Positions 33,690 through 42,219 of a stretch of DNA of 51,398 nt are shown here, piece after piece. The stretch is from Salegentibacter maritimus (GTDB lineage Bacteria > Bacteroidota > Bacteroidia > Flavobacteriales > Flavobacteriaceae), in the NCBI RefSeq assembly GCF_016236915.1, contig NZ_JAEHOK010000023.1, forward strand, positions 1 through 51,398. Reading direction: 5' to 3'. Every line of letters starts with the position of its first letter. Within the stretch, counting starts at the first letter, position 1. The notes beneath the pieces are model-generated. The model saw only the letters and a list, made by a program, of their open reading frames with translations, was not told the DNA's origin and did not search any database. The position numbers were made by a program, and so were the translations under genes.

Positions 33690-34775
33690 ATGGAGAATTT
33701 AAGAAAAGGATTTCCGGTATTGGAACAATACACTTACTTAAATACCGCAGCTTCAGGTTTATTGCCCGAAGCGGTTTGGGAGTTTAGGCAAAATCATGAC
33801 CTGGATTTTCTGCTTGGGGCCAGTGTATTTAAAGAAAAACAAGCCGAAGTACTAACCGAAACCCGTGAATTGGTAGGCGAAGTCTTTAAGTGTGCCCCGG
33901 CCCGGGTGGCCTTGGTTCCTAATTTTTCCTTTGGGATTAATACTTTATTGGAGGGGCTGGATAAACACCCAAAAGCGCTCTTGCTTAAAAATGATTATCC
34001 GTCATTAAACTGGGCAGTCACATCCAGGAATTTTGAAATTGAATATGCCGAAATTAACGAAAACCTTGAAGAAAATATCGCTGAAGCCTTTAAAAAGGAA
34101 CAACCCGATTTTTTTGCTTTTAGTATTGTACAATATCTTAACGGGATAAAAATAGACCTTGGTTTTGTGAATAAACTAAAACAAGAATATCCTGATACCT
34201 TATTTATTGCCGACGCAACCCAATATTGCGGTACCGAAGAATTTAATTTTGAGGAGAGTGGGCTCGATGTGCTTATTTGCAGTACTTATAAATGGTTAAA
34301 TGCCGGCTATGGCAATGCTTTTATGCTCTTAAAAAAAGAAATTGAAAAGAGGATTAGTCCAAAAACTTTAGGTTTTGGCTCTTTACGGGGTAAATATAAA
34401 GCCCATGAAGGTAATTTTATAGGGAAATTTGAACCGGGGCATCAAGATACCTTAAATTACGGAAGCTTAGCTGAAGCCTTAAAATTGATTAAAAAAATTG
34501 GAATAAAAGAAATTTCCGCAAGAATTGAATCTTTAAGCAACAAGGCTAAAAGTGAATTCACAAAAATGGATTTACTGGAAGAAAGCGTGGTAAATAGAAA
34601 AATACATTCTTCAATTTTTAATATTAAAGGAGGAGAAAAGCTATTCCGGCATTTACAAAGTAAAAACATTATTACTTCTATGAGGGGTGGTGGGGTTCGC
34701 GTAAGTTTTCACTATTTTAATACTGAAGAGGAGCTGCATTTCCTCCTAAAACAATTAAGGGAATTTGGGGTTTAG
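33690..34775 (+). CDS. Class V aminotransferase / cysteine-desulfurase-like PLP enzyme
   Basis: The start is placed at the ATG at 33690 (MENLRKGFPVLEQYTYLNTA), giving 361 residues. The longer frame upstream overlaps the opposite 2TM gene and looks non-coding. PLP residues: D175 (IADATQ) and K201 (CSTYKWLNAGYG). This fold covers cysteine desulfurases, kynureninase-like and C-S lyase enzymes. The catalytic Cys loop of IscS/SufS is not evident. It converges with egtD and overlaps its end by 4 bases, so a role as the EgtE-type C-S lyase of ergothioneine synthesis is conceivable but unproven. Confidence 0.82.
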   Translation: MENLRKGFPVLEQYTYLNTAASGLLPEAVWEFRQNHDLDFLLGASVFKEKQAEVLTETRELVGEVFKCAPARVALVPNFSFGINTLLEGLDKHPKALLLKNDYPSLNWAVTSRNFEIEYAEINENLEENIAEAFKKEQPDFFAFSIVQYLNGIKIDLGFVNKLKQEYPDTLFIADATQYCGTEEFNFEESGLDVLICSTYKWLNAGYGNAFMLLKKEIEKRISPKTLGFGSLRGKYKAHEGNFIGKFEPGHQDTLNYGSLAEALKLIKKIGIKEISARIESLSNKAKSEFTKMDLLEESVVNRKIHSSIFNIKGGEKLFRHLQSKNIITSMRGGGVRVSFHYFNTEEELHFLLKQLREFGV

Positions 34776-35740
34776 TGCTTTTTCCTGAATATATAGTTTT
34801 TAAACCAGTTATCCTGGTCTTGAAAACTGGATTGAATCTCTAAACCGGCTTCTTTCGCCAGCCAGGCTACCACGGCATCGTCGTATTTTTGGGAGATTTC
34901 GGTGTGTATGCTTTCCCACGCATCAAAACATACCTCTAGCTCCAGCTTTTTAATAGTCACTTTTTGCTTTGCTTTACTTACCAAATAGCTTTTTGCGGTT
35001 CCGGTTTCGGGGTCGTAGGTTTCCCAGTGTTTAAAATTGTCTAAATTAAAGTTGGCGTCTAATTCTCTATTTATTCTTGCCAGTAAATTTTTGTTGAAAG
35101 CCTCTGTAATGCCGGTCCTATCGTTATAAGCGTCTAAAATCTTTTGCGGATCTTTTTTCTGATCAAAGCCCATAAATAGCCGGTCTTCAAAATTCATGGC
35201 TTTTTGAATATTACGAAGAAAGTTTATTGCGTTTTCGTGTAAAAGATTCCCAATATTGGAGCCCAACACCAGGATTACTTTACGGCGATTGTTATAATCG
35301 GCCAGATTTTCGAGGGTTTTAAAATAGGTGCCCTGTTGAATTTTTACCTTCACTTCGGGTATTTCATTCCTTAAAGAATCTCGTAATTCTTCCAGTACAT
35401 GCTGACTAATATCTATAGGTAGATAATTGAAATCGTATTTTTTAGCTACCAAATGTTGTAAGAGGATTTTGGTTTTTTTTCCGTCTCCTGCTCCTAATTC
35501 AATAAGGTCAAATCCTCCTTCTTTATTAAATATTTCGGCAATAGCAGCTTTATGATGTTTCAGTATGTTTAACTCGCAGTTAGTAAGATAGTATTCAGGC
35601 ATTTCCATTATTTGCTGGAAAAGTTTATCCCCTTTTTGGTCGTAAATATATTTGGAAAGTAAATATTTCGGAAAACTGGTTAGGCCTTTGTAAACGTCTT
35701 CTTCAAACGCCGATTGGAATGTAGTGGGTGTGGTTTTCAT
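34772..35740 (-). CDS. egtD: L-histidine N-alpha-methyltransferase
   Basis: The 322-residue SAM-dependent enzyme makes hercynine (trimethyl-histidine), the first step to ergothioneine. Marks of the DUF2260/EgtD family: PEYYLTNCELNILKHH, DLIELGAGDGKKTKILL (SAM site), LPIDISQHVLEEL, VLVLGSNIGNLLH-type region (here VILVLGSNIGN) and FMGFDQKKDPQKILDAYND. It is 12 bases downstream of egtB on the same strand, so the pathway's two central enzymes share an operon. Confidence 0.92.
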   Translation of the reverse strand: MKTTPTTFQSAFEEDVYKGLTSFPKYLLSKYIYDQKGDKLFQQIMEMPEYYLTNCELNILKHHKAAIAEIFNKEGGFDLIELGAGDGKKTKILLQHLVAKKYDFNYLPIDISQHVLEELRDSLRNEIPEVKVKIQQGTYFKTLENLADYNNRRKVILVLGSNIGNLLHENAINFLRNIQKAMNFEDRLFMGFDQKKDPQKILDAYNDRTGITEAFNKNLLARINRELDANFNLDNFKHWETYDPETGTAKSYLVSKAKQKVTIKKLELEVCFDAWESIHTEISQKYDDAVVAWLAKEAGLEIQSSFQDQDNWFKNYIFRKKH

Positions 35741-35752
35741 TTAGTTTTTTGG

Positions 35753-36916
35753 TTATTTGGCCAGTCTTAATCCCGTAAATTGCCAGCGTAAATGTGGATG
35801 AAAAAAATTGCGATATGTGTGGCGTGTATGCTTTTGGGAAGTGGCAACTGAAGCTCCTCGTAAAACTTTTTGGTTTACCATGAATTTTCCGTTGTATTCA
35901 CCCAATGCGCCTTCAGGCCTGGTGTAATTAGGGTAGGGTGAATAAGCACTTTCTGTCCATTCCCAGCGGTCTCCCCATTTAAAATATTTTTGTGCGGTTT
36001 CCCATTCAAATTCTGTGGGTAATCTTAAACCTTTCCACTGCGCAAAAGCAAATGCTTCATAATAAGAAATATGACTTAATGGAGCTTCCGGGATTAGTTT
36101 TGTAAGTCCGTTTAAAGTGTATTGATGCCATTCTCCATCTATTTTGTGCCAGTAAAACGGAGCTTCAATTTTATTAGAATTAATCCAGTCCCAGCCTTCG
36201 GCGTGCCATAATAGCACATCTTTATAAGCCCCCGACGCAATGAATTCAATAAACTCGGCATTGGTTACCAGTTTATTTGAAATTTTAAAATCATTTAGGT
36301 AGACCTTATGAGCCCCCTGCTCGTTATCATAACAGAAGCCATCAGATTTATGGCCTATTTCATAAACACCTTTAGAAATTGAGATCCATTCCTGCTTAAA
36401 ATCCTGGATGGGATTTTCTTTAAACTGATCGTTATATTCCGGAAATAGCGGGTTGTTTCCAAGAATATACTTGATATCTGTTAATAAGAGTTCCTGGTGT
36501 TGTTTCTCATGATGGCAACCTATCTCAATTATGCCGCATAACTCTTTAGAAATACTGCTCTCCTGAAGAAATTGTTCCATAGCTTTTGAAACATAATTTC
36601 GGTATTTATAAACCCAGGCTACCGTTGGTCGCGATAAATTACCACGATTGGTCCTTATTACTTTATCGCCTACACTTTCGTAGTAACTATTAAAAACGTA
36701 AGCCGAATGTTTATCGAAAAGTTGATAATTTTTTAGGTGTGGTTTTAAAACAAATTCCTCAAAAAACCAGGTAGTATGCCCAAGGTGCCATTTTGGGGGC
36801 GACACATTTTCTATTGGTTGCACCACATAATCTTCTGTTTCCAAAAAGGAACAAATCAGTTCAGATTGTGCCCTGGTTTCATTAAAAAAGTCGAGTAATT
36901 GTTCTTGTGATTGCAT
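35753..36916 (-). CDS. egtB: Hercynine oxygenase / sulfoxide synthase (DinB-like + FGE-sulfatase domains)
   Basis: The start is placed at the ATG at 36914-36916, giving 387 residues; an apparent longer frame begins at a GTG inside a terminator hairpin. N-terminal DinB-like domain (1-150) with iron ligands in PPKWHLGHTTWFFEEF and HHEKQHQELL; C-terminal formylglycine-generating-enzyme-type domain (about 170-387) with RLPTEFEWETA and a final VLRGASVA, FHPHLRWQFTGLRLA. This non-haem iron enzyme adds a thiol compound (Cys or gamma-Glu-Cys) to hercynine. No EgtA or EgtC gene is near, so Cys may be used directly. Confidence 0.92.
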   Translation of the reverse strand: MQSQEQLLDFFNETRAQSELICSFLETEDYVVQPIENVSPPKWHLGHTTWFFEEFVLKPHLKNYQLFDKHSAYVFNSYYESVGDKVIRTNRGNLSRPTVAWVYKYRNYVSKAMEQFLQESSISKELCGIIEIGCHHEKQHQELLLTDIKYILGNNPLFPEYNDQFKENPIQDFKQEWISISKGVYEIGHKSDGFCYDNEQGAHKVYLNDFKISNKLVTNAEFIEFIASGAYKDVLLWHAEGWDWINSNKIEAPFYWHKIDGEWHQYTLNGLTKLIPEAPLSHISYYEAFAFAQWKGLRLPTEFEWETAQKYFKWGDRWEWTESAYSPYPNYTRPEGALGEYNGKFMVNQKVLRGASVATSQKHTRHTYRNFFHPHLRWQFTGLRLAK

Positions 36917-36949
36917 AAAAAAGAGTGATACTTTTTTGGGTATCACTCA
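36917..36949 (-). terminator. Terminator hairpin whose T run touches the egtB start codon
   Basis: On the minus strand GAGTGATAC (36940-36948) pairs with GTATCACTC (36923-36931), followed by six T and then directly the ATG of egtB. It can end transcripts from the TonB-like gene upstream or act as an attenuator in the egtB leader. Confidence 0.7.
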
Positions 36950-37018
36950 AATTTACAATTTTTTCTTTCGGTCTAAAACTTAGGCTAGTTAACGCCAAGT
37001 TAAAGTATAATGAGACCC

Positions 37019-37429
37019 CTATAGATTTAAAGGGAGGGTGTAGCTTATTTTTGTAGGCTTTCCGCCACGAGTGCCTGGTTTCATTTTAGGCATCTTTTTA
37101 AGCATTTCTTTTACTGCAGCAATTACTTCTTTTTTATCGCCCTTAACAGTATTGATTACTGTTTTACCTTCTTCATCTATATGCATTTTTACAACCACCT
37201 TTCCTCTTATAAATTCCCCCTTATTGTTACGAGGATATTTATAATTAGACTTTACATGTTCCATCAATTTTTGATTGAAACATTTTTTTGAATCTTCGCT
37301 AGATTCACATCCCGGCCAAACCGGTGCCTTTTCCTTTACCGTAACCGTATTTCCTTTAACTTCTACGTCGTTTTGGGCAAACAAAAAAGTGCCGGTTAAT
37401 AAAAAGAAGCAGAACATTAATTTTTTCAT
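37019..37429 (-). CDS. Exported TonB-C-terminal-like protein (paralogue 1)
   Basis: The 136-residue protein has a signal peptide (1-18, LTGTFLFAQ). The mature part has PVWPGCESSEDSKKCFNQKL followed by a TonB-C-like beta-alpha-beta segment (GKVVVKMHIDEEGKTVINTV, then MKPGTRGGKPTKISYTLPL). The PxxPGCE..KxCF pattern with two Cys is common before TonB-C-like domains in Flavobacteria. It has no membrane anchor, so it is a free periplasmic protein, not a working TonB. It is a tandem paralogue of the next gene. Function unknown. Confidence 0.8.
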   Translation of the reverse strand: MKKLMFCFFLLTGTFLFAQNDVEVKGNTVTVKEKAPVWPGCESSEDSKKCFNQKLMEHVKSNYKYPRNNKGEFIRGKVVVKMHIDEEGKTVINTVKGDKKEVIAAVKEMLKKMPKMKPGTRGGKPTKISYTLPLNL

Positions 37430-37462
37430 GGCTCGGGCTGTTAGTGGTTGTAGAGCTGTTCT

Positions 37463-37840
37463 CTAGAAATTAAATGGGACGGTGAAATTGCGGTCATCTG
37501 GTTCGCCATTTAAGGTTCCAGGTTCCATATCAGGAATCTTTTCAATCATTTCTCTGGCTGCAGCATTTACTTTTGGCTCAGATCCTTCTACATTTTTTAC
37601 TACTGCTTTTCCTTCTTCAGTAATGGTGAAAGAGATTTTTACTTTTCCCCGCACATAATCACCGTCTTCGGTTTGAGGATACTCATAATTTTCTCTTACG
37701 TGTTGAGATAGTTTTTGATTAAAACAGGCTTTTAAGTCTTCGGAGTCTTCACAGCCTGGCCAAACCGGAGAAGTTTGCTGGGCCTGAACACTGGTTAAAC
37801 CTCCAACTACTAAACTTGCGATAAGCAATAACTTTTTCAT
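37463..37840 (-). CDS. Exported TonB-C-terminal-like protein (paralogue 2)
   Basis: The 125-residue protein has a signal peptide (1-20, LTSVQAQ) and the same layout as the neighbour 33 bases downstream: PVWPGCEDSEDLKACFNQKL, then GKVKISFTITEEGKAVV and MEPGTLNGEPDDRNFTVPFNF. The two differ most in charge: this one is acidic while the first is basic. The tandem pair probably arose by duplication. Periplasmic, role unknown. Confidence 0.8.
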   Translation of the reverse strand: MKKLLLIASLVVGGLTSVQAQQTSPVWPGCEDSEDLKACFNQKLSQHVRENYEYPQTEDGDYVRGKVKISFTITEEGKAVVKNVEGSEPKVNAAAREMIEKIPDMEPGTLNGEPDDRNFTVPFNF

Positions 37841-37872
37841 AAATTTTAAAATTTTAATTAGATAATTATAGA

Positions 37873-38697
37873 TTACACCGCAACCTTGGCTTTAATACCC
37901 GGGTGCGGATTATAATTCTCTAATTTAAAATCTTTATAATCGAAATCAAAAATATTTTTTATTTCGGGGTTAAGGCTCATAGTTGGAAGCGCCCTGGGCT
38001 CTCGGGAAAGTTGCAGTTTTACCTGCTCCATATGGTTATTATATATATGAACATCGCCAAATGTATGAATAAAGTCCCCCGGTTCATACCCACAAACCTG
38101 TGCCATCATCATAGTTAATAATGCATACGAAGCAATATTAAAAGGTACCCCAAGAAATACATCGGCACTTCTTTGATAAAGTTGAAGCGAAAGTTTACCA
38201 TCGGCAACATAGAATTGGAAAAAAGCGTGACAGGGCGGCAATGCGGCTTTTCCATTAGCTACATTCTCTGGAAATGATTTAGAAGAATCTGGAAGAACTG
38301 ATGGGTTCCAGGCCGAAACCAACATTCTACGACTGTTAGGATTCTTTTTTAAGGTTTCTATAATTTCTTTGATCTGGTCAATTTCTTCGCCATTCCAATC
38401 TCGCCATTGTTTGCCATAAACAGGGCCCAAATCGCCATTTTCGTCTGCCCATTCGTTCCAAATCCGCACCCCATTTTCCTGGAGGTATTTTACATTGGTA
38501 TCGCCTTTTAAGAACCACAAGAGTTCGTAAATAATAGATTTTAGGTGTAGTTTTTTGGTAGTGACCATGGGAAAGCCTTTGCTAAGATCAAACCTTAACT
38601 GATGCCCGAAGATACTTCTGGTGCCTGTGCCGGTTCTATCGCCTTTGTCGGTTCCGTTATCTAAAATATGCTGTAAAAGTTCGTGGTACTGTTTCAT
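37873..38697 (-). CDS. thyA: Thymidylate synthase
   Basis: The start is placed at the ATG at 38695-38697 ([15 protein letters not shown]), giving 274 residues; the 19 codons before it are not conserved in the family. Catalytic C156 in [12 protein letters not shown]; phosphate-binding [13 protein letters not shown] and [11 protein letters not shown]; folate and dUMP contacts in [21 protein letters not shown] roughly ten-residue insert ([12 protein letters not shown], 138-149) stands before the catalytic loop relative to E. coli. It methylates dUMP using methylene-tetrahydrofolate and works with FolA encoded at 32642. Confidence 0.96.
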   Translation of the reverse strand: MKQYHELLQHILDNGTDKGDRTGTGTRSIFGHQLRFDLSKGFPMVTTKKLHLKSIIYELLWFLKGDTNVKYLQENGVRIWNEWADENGDLGPVYGKQWRDWNGEEIDQIKEIIETLKKNPNSRRMLVSAWNPSVLPDSSKSFPENVANGKAALPPCHAFFQFYVADGKLSLQLYQRSADVFLGVPFNIASYALLTMMMAQVCGYEPGDFIHTFGDVHIYNNHMEQVKLQLSREPRALPTMSLNPEIKNIFDFDYKDFKLENYNPHPGIKAKVAV

Positions 38698-38776
38698 AAG
38701 TTTGCGCTGCAGAAGATTAGTTTTGCTAAAATAGCAAAAGCTGTTCAAATACAATTCTTAAAGATTTTTTAATAAA

Positions 38777-40471
38777 TTACCCAATTATCATCCCGGCAAG
38801 GGTGGCAGAGAGCAAAGAGGCGATAGTCCCGCCAATTAGCGCTTTCATTCCAAATTCTGATAAGGTTTTTCTTTGTCCCGGGGCGAGAGATCCAATACCG
38901 CCAATTTGAATTCCTATAGAGGCAAAATTTGCAAAACCACAAAGCATATAGGTGGCCATAATCACAGATTTTTCATAATTAAGGCTAAGTGCATTTGCGG
39001 TGTTTTTAAGATCGGCCAGTTGTACGTAGCCTACAAATTCACTTGCAGCTAGCTTTATTCCCAGCAATTGTCCCATAAGCATCATATCTTCTTTGGCAAC
39101 ACCAATAAGCCACATGAGGGGAGCGAAAATTGTTCCTAAAATAGCTTCAAGTGAAAAGCTGGAGTAGGGGGTGTTTTCGGCTAGAAAAGCGTTCATGCCG
39201 GTCCAGGATCCTGTCCAGTTTAAAATATAATTGATCATAGCTATAAAAGCGATAAAAACCAGGAGCATGGCTGCAACGTTTGCGGCAAGTTTTAAACCTT
39301 CGGTAGTTCCGTTGGCTATAGCGTCAAGGATATTTGAACCAATTTTATCTGAAGATACCTCCACATTGGTATTAATTTTATTTTCCTGGGGATATAGTAT
39401 TTTAGAAACCACAATGGCGCCGGGTGCTGCCATTACTGAAGCTGCCAGTAAATGTTTTGCAAACTGAAGCCTTAGTTCTGGATCGTCTCCTCCTAAAAAA
39501 CCAATATATGCTGCGAGCACACCACCTGCAACGGTAGCCATTCCGCCAATCATAACCAGTAAAATTTCAGAACGGTTCATTCGTTCCAAATAGGCCTTAA
39601 TCATAAGTGGGGCTTCGGTTTGTCCAAGAAATATATTTCCTGCTACGCTTAAGCTTTCGGCTCCAGATATTCCCATTAAACGGGTAAGTATCATCGCCAT
39701 TCCCTTCACCACAATTTGAATAATTCCAAGATAAAATAATACAGAAGTTAATGCTGAAAAGAAGATAATAGTGGGTAATACCTGAAAAAGGAAAATAAAA
39801 CCAAAACTGTCTACATCCATCATTCCGCCAAGTAAAAATTCGCTTCCTGCGGCTGTAAAATCAAGAATTAGTACAAATATATTTCCTATAAATTCAAATA
39901 TTTTTTGAATAAAACTAATCTTTAAAACACCAATTGCCAATAACAATTGTGCACTAAGTCCAATACCAATGGTTTTCCAATTAATGGCTTTGCGATTGCT
40001 GCTAAATAAGAAAGCAATAAATAATAAGCTTAGCATGCCTAATGCTCCCCTCCAAATACTATTAAAGGATATCCCGGCACTGGGCACCATTTCTTTTGCC
40101 AATTTAGCAGGAACAACCTCTTCGAGATTGTTAAAATCTTCGGTCTTAAAGTAAAATTCTTTATCAGCCTCCTTTAGCGTCATGCTGGAATCTGTAAGCG
40201 CAGAAATTCTGTAATTTACAATGCTGTCTTGAGGTGGGCTGTAAAATAAAACGAGAAGTTTGTTTTGTAGAATATAATCTCCTGAGGCAAGTGTATCTTT
40301 AGCTGTACTAATGTTAAAGATGCCTTCATCTAAATGTAAGTTGTGTCCCTGCGCAAAAGTCTCCTGGTTGTCTTGTTCTTTATCAAGAGTCCAGGTTTTT
40401 GAAATATTTTGGGAAAAAGTGCCGGTCACACTTAAAAGAACTAAAATCAGGCAAAACCAGGTTTTATTCAT
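38777..40471 (-). CDS. NupC-type concentrative nucleoside transporter with exported N-terminal domain
   Basis: The start is placed at MNKTWFCLIL (40471). The protein has 564 residues: a signal peptide (1-21, VTGTFSQ), a soluble domain of about 100 residues (TWTLDKEQDNQ to EFYFKTED), and then a full CNT transporter of about 420 residues with ten or so helices. CNT marks: GQTEAPLMIKAYLERMNRSEIL, GGMATVAGGVLAAYIGFLG, and a C-terminal YMLCGFANFASIGIQIGGIG. It should import nucleosides with Na+ or H+. The extra domain outside the membrane is unusual; it may help capture substrate. The neighbour is thyA (pyrimidine metabolism). Confidence 0.9.
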   Translation of the reverse strand: MNKTWFCLILVLLSVTGTFSQNISKTWTLDKEQDNQETFAQGHNLHLDEGIFNISTAKDTLASGDYILQNKLLVLFYSPPQDSIVNYRISALTDSSMTLKEADKEFYFKTEDFNNLEEVVPAKLAKEMVPSAGISFNSIWRGALGMLSLLFIAFLFSSNRKAINWKTIGIGLSAQLLLAIGVLKISFIQKIFEFIGNIFVLILDFTAAGSEFLLGGMMDVDSFGFIFLFQVLPTIIFFSALTSVLFYLGIIQIVVKGMAMILTRLMGISGAESLSVAGNIFLGQTEAPLMIKAYLERMNRSEILLVMIGGMATVAGGVLAAYIGFLGGDDPELRLQFAKHLLAASVMAAPGAIVVSKILYPQENKINTNVEVSSDKIGSNILDAIANGTTEGLKLAANVAAMLLVFIAFIAMINYILNWTGSWTGMNAFLAENTPYSSFSLEAILGTIFAPLMWLIGVAKEDMMLMGQLLGIKLAASEFVGYVQLADLKNTANALSLNYEKSVIMATYMLCGFANFASIGIQIGGIGSLAPGQRKTLSEFGMKALIGGTIASLLSATLAGMIIG

Positions 40472-40482
40472 AAATGGGAGCA

Positions 40483-41109
40483 TTATTTGCGTTTGGAAAT
40501 TTCGTCCCGGATGCGCGCCGCTTTTTCGTAATCTTCATTGTTTACGGCCTGGGAAAGCATATCTTTAAGTTCGTCTAAGGATAACTTTTTATAGTCAGTA
40601 TCGTCAGATTTTATATCAATATCGTCGGGAAGTAGCTCTTCTGAAATTATATCTTCCTCCTGTTTTTCTGAAGCGGTTTTTTGCTCTTCTTCCTCTCCTT
40701 TTAAAAAGATTCCTGCTTTATCAAGAATGTTTTTATACGTGAAAATAGGAGCGTCAAACCTTAAGGCAAGGGCAATAGCATCACTGGTGCGTGCGTCTAC
40801 AATTTCTTCAATCTTATCGCGTTCGCAAATCAAACTGGAATAAAATACACCGTCTACCAGCTTATGAATAATTACCTGCTTCACCGTAATTTCAAACCTG
40901 TCGGCGAAATTTTTAAAAAGATCGTGGGTTAAAGGGCGAGGTGGTTTTATTTCTTTTTCTAAAGCAATAGCGATAGATTGTGCTTCAAAAGCTCCAATAA
41001 CTATGGGAAGTTTACGTTCTCCATTTACCTCGCTTAAAATTAAAGCGTAGGCTCCGTTTTGGGTTTGGCTATAAGAAATTCCTTTTATATTAAGGCGCAC
41101 TAAACTCAT
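40483..41109 (-). CDS. Bifunctional-nuclease-domain protein (DUF151) with UVR motif
   Basis: The 208-residue protein has a BFN/DUF151 domain in residues 1-135: MSLVRLNIKGISYSQTQNGAYALILSE, RKLPIVIGAFEAQSIAIALE, and the end DARTSDAIALALRFDAPIFT. After an acidic linker (140-170) comes a UvrB/UvrC motif (about 172-205: LDELKDMLSQAVNNEDYEKAARIRDEI), a helical hairpin for protein contact. The domain has nuclease activity in plant and Thermotoga relatives; the bacterial role is poorly known. The gene ends 12 bases before the transporter start, so they share a transcript. Confidence 0.9.
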   Translation of the reverse strand: MSLVRLNIKGISYSQTQNGAYALILSEVNGERKLPIVIGAFEAQSIAIALEKEIKPPRPLTHDLFKNFADRFEITVKQVIIHKLVDGVFYSSLICERDKIEEIVDARTSDAIALALRFDAPIFTYKNILDKAGIFLKGEEEEQKTASEKQEEDIISEELLPDDIDIKSDDTDYKKLSLDELKDMLSQAVNNEDYEKAARIRDEISKRK

Positions 41110-41122
41110 ATATCATCAATTA

Positions 41123-41172
41123 AAAAGGGCTGTCTAATTTAGGACTTTCACCGTATTTTAGACAGCCCTTTT
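41123..41172 (-). terminator. Rho-independent terminator after etfA
   Basis: AAAAGGGCTGTCTAA (41123-41137) and TTAGACAGCCCTTTT (41158-41172) form a 15-bp stem with a 20-base loop and T on the minus-strand side. It separates the etf genes from the nuclease-domain gene. Confidence 0.85.
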
Positions 41173-41193
41173 AAAGGGTGCAAGTTATAAAAA

Positions 41194-42156
41194 TTATGCG
41201 TTTTTAGCTTTAAATTCCTTTAGTTTTTCGTTTAGCTTAGGTACAATTTCAAAAGCATCACCAACTACTCCGTAGTCTGCGGCCTTAAAGAAAGGTGCTT
41301 CCGGGTCGTTGTTAATTACCACTTTAGTCTTGGCAGCGTTAATTCCTGCAAGATGTTGTATTGCCCCTGAAATTCCTACTGCGATATAAAGATTAGAAGC
41401 TACCGGTTTTCCCGTTTGGCCCACGTGTTCGCTATGCGGTCTCCAACCCATATCGCTAACCGGTTTGGAGCAAGCTGTGGCAGCCCCAAGAATATCGGCC
41501 ATTTCTTCAATCATTCCCCAGTTTTCCGGGCCTTTAAGTCCGCGACCACCAGAAACAACTACTTCTGCATCAGCAATGGTTACTTTGTCTTTTGCTTTAT
41601 CTACCGATTCTACATTTACTGTAAAGTCCCCTTCTTTTAGCTCAGGAGAAAAATCTTCAGCGGTAGCAGCAGCTTCTCTTTCTTTTAAACCGAATGCATT
41701 TTGAGATAAACCTACAATTTTTACATCGGTAGTGATTTTAGTAAAATTAAAAGCTTTGTTGGTAAAAGCACTCCTTTTAACTGTAAAAGGCTCCTGGCTC
41801 TCTGGTACAGCAATAACATTAGATGCATAACCTGCATTTAGATGCACGGCCAAAAGTGGAGCTAAATATTTACTGTTGGCGCTTTGGCTCAATACAAAAA
41901 GCTTACTTCCTTCTTTTTCTGCTGCTTGTTTAATTGCATCTGCATAAGCTTCAGCATTAAACTTGTTTAGTTTGTCGTTTTGGATATTTAGCACTTTGCT
42001 AACTCCATATTTTCCAAGTTCAGAAGTATCGGCAGCGTTAAAACTTACTGCAACTACTTCATCTCCGCCGGCTACTTCCTTTGCATAAGAAGCAACTTCA
42101 AACGCAGCTTTTTTAAACTTGCCATCTTCGGTTTCTGTATATACTAAAACTGACAT
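41194..42156 (-). CDS. etfA: Electron transfer flavoprotein alpha subunit
   Basis: The 320-residue protein has an N-terminal alpha/beta domain (1-190) and a C-terminal FAD domain with GRGLKGPENWGMIEEMADIL, SDMGWRPHSEHVGQTGKPV and AVGISGAIQHLAGI. With EtfB it accepts electrons from acyl-CoA and other dehydrogenases and passes them to the quinone pool through ETF-quinone oxidoreductase. It follows etfB after 63 bases. Full length, no oddity. Confidence 0.96.
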   Translation of the reverse strand: MSVLVYTETEDGKFKKAAFEVASYAKEVAGGDEVVAVSFNAADTSELGKYGVSKVLNIQNDKLNKFNAEAYADAIKQAAEKEGSKLFVLSQSANSKYLAPLLAVHLNAGYASNVIAVPESQEPFTVKRSAFTNKAFNFTKITTDVKIVGLSQNAFGLKEREAAATAEDFSPELKEGDFTVNVESVDKAKDKVTIADAEVVVSGGRGLKGPENWGMIEEMADILGAATACSKPVSDMGWRPHSEHVGQTGKPVASNLYIAVGISGAIQHLAGINAAKTKVVINNDPEAPFFKAADYGVVGDAFEIVPKLNEKLKEFKAKNA

Positions 42157-42219
42157 ATATTTTTATTTTTTAAGTGTAATTGCTCACAGGTTTTGAAAAC
42201 TTGTGAGGTAATTTATATT

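Noticed and set aside
36917-36946. Ten-residue N-terminal extension of EgtB from a GTG at 36946
   Set aside because: The extra codons are the terminator hairpin itself; the ATG at 36916 fits the family start.
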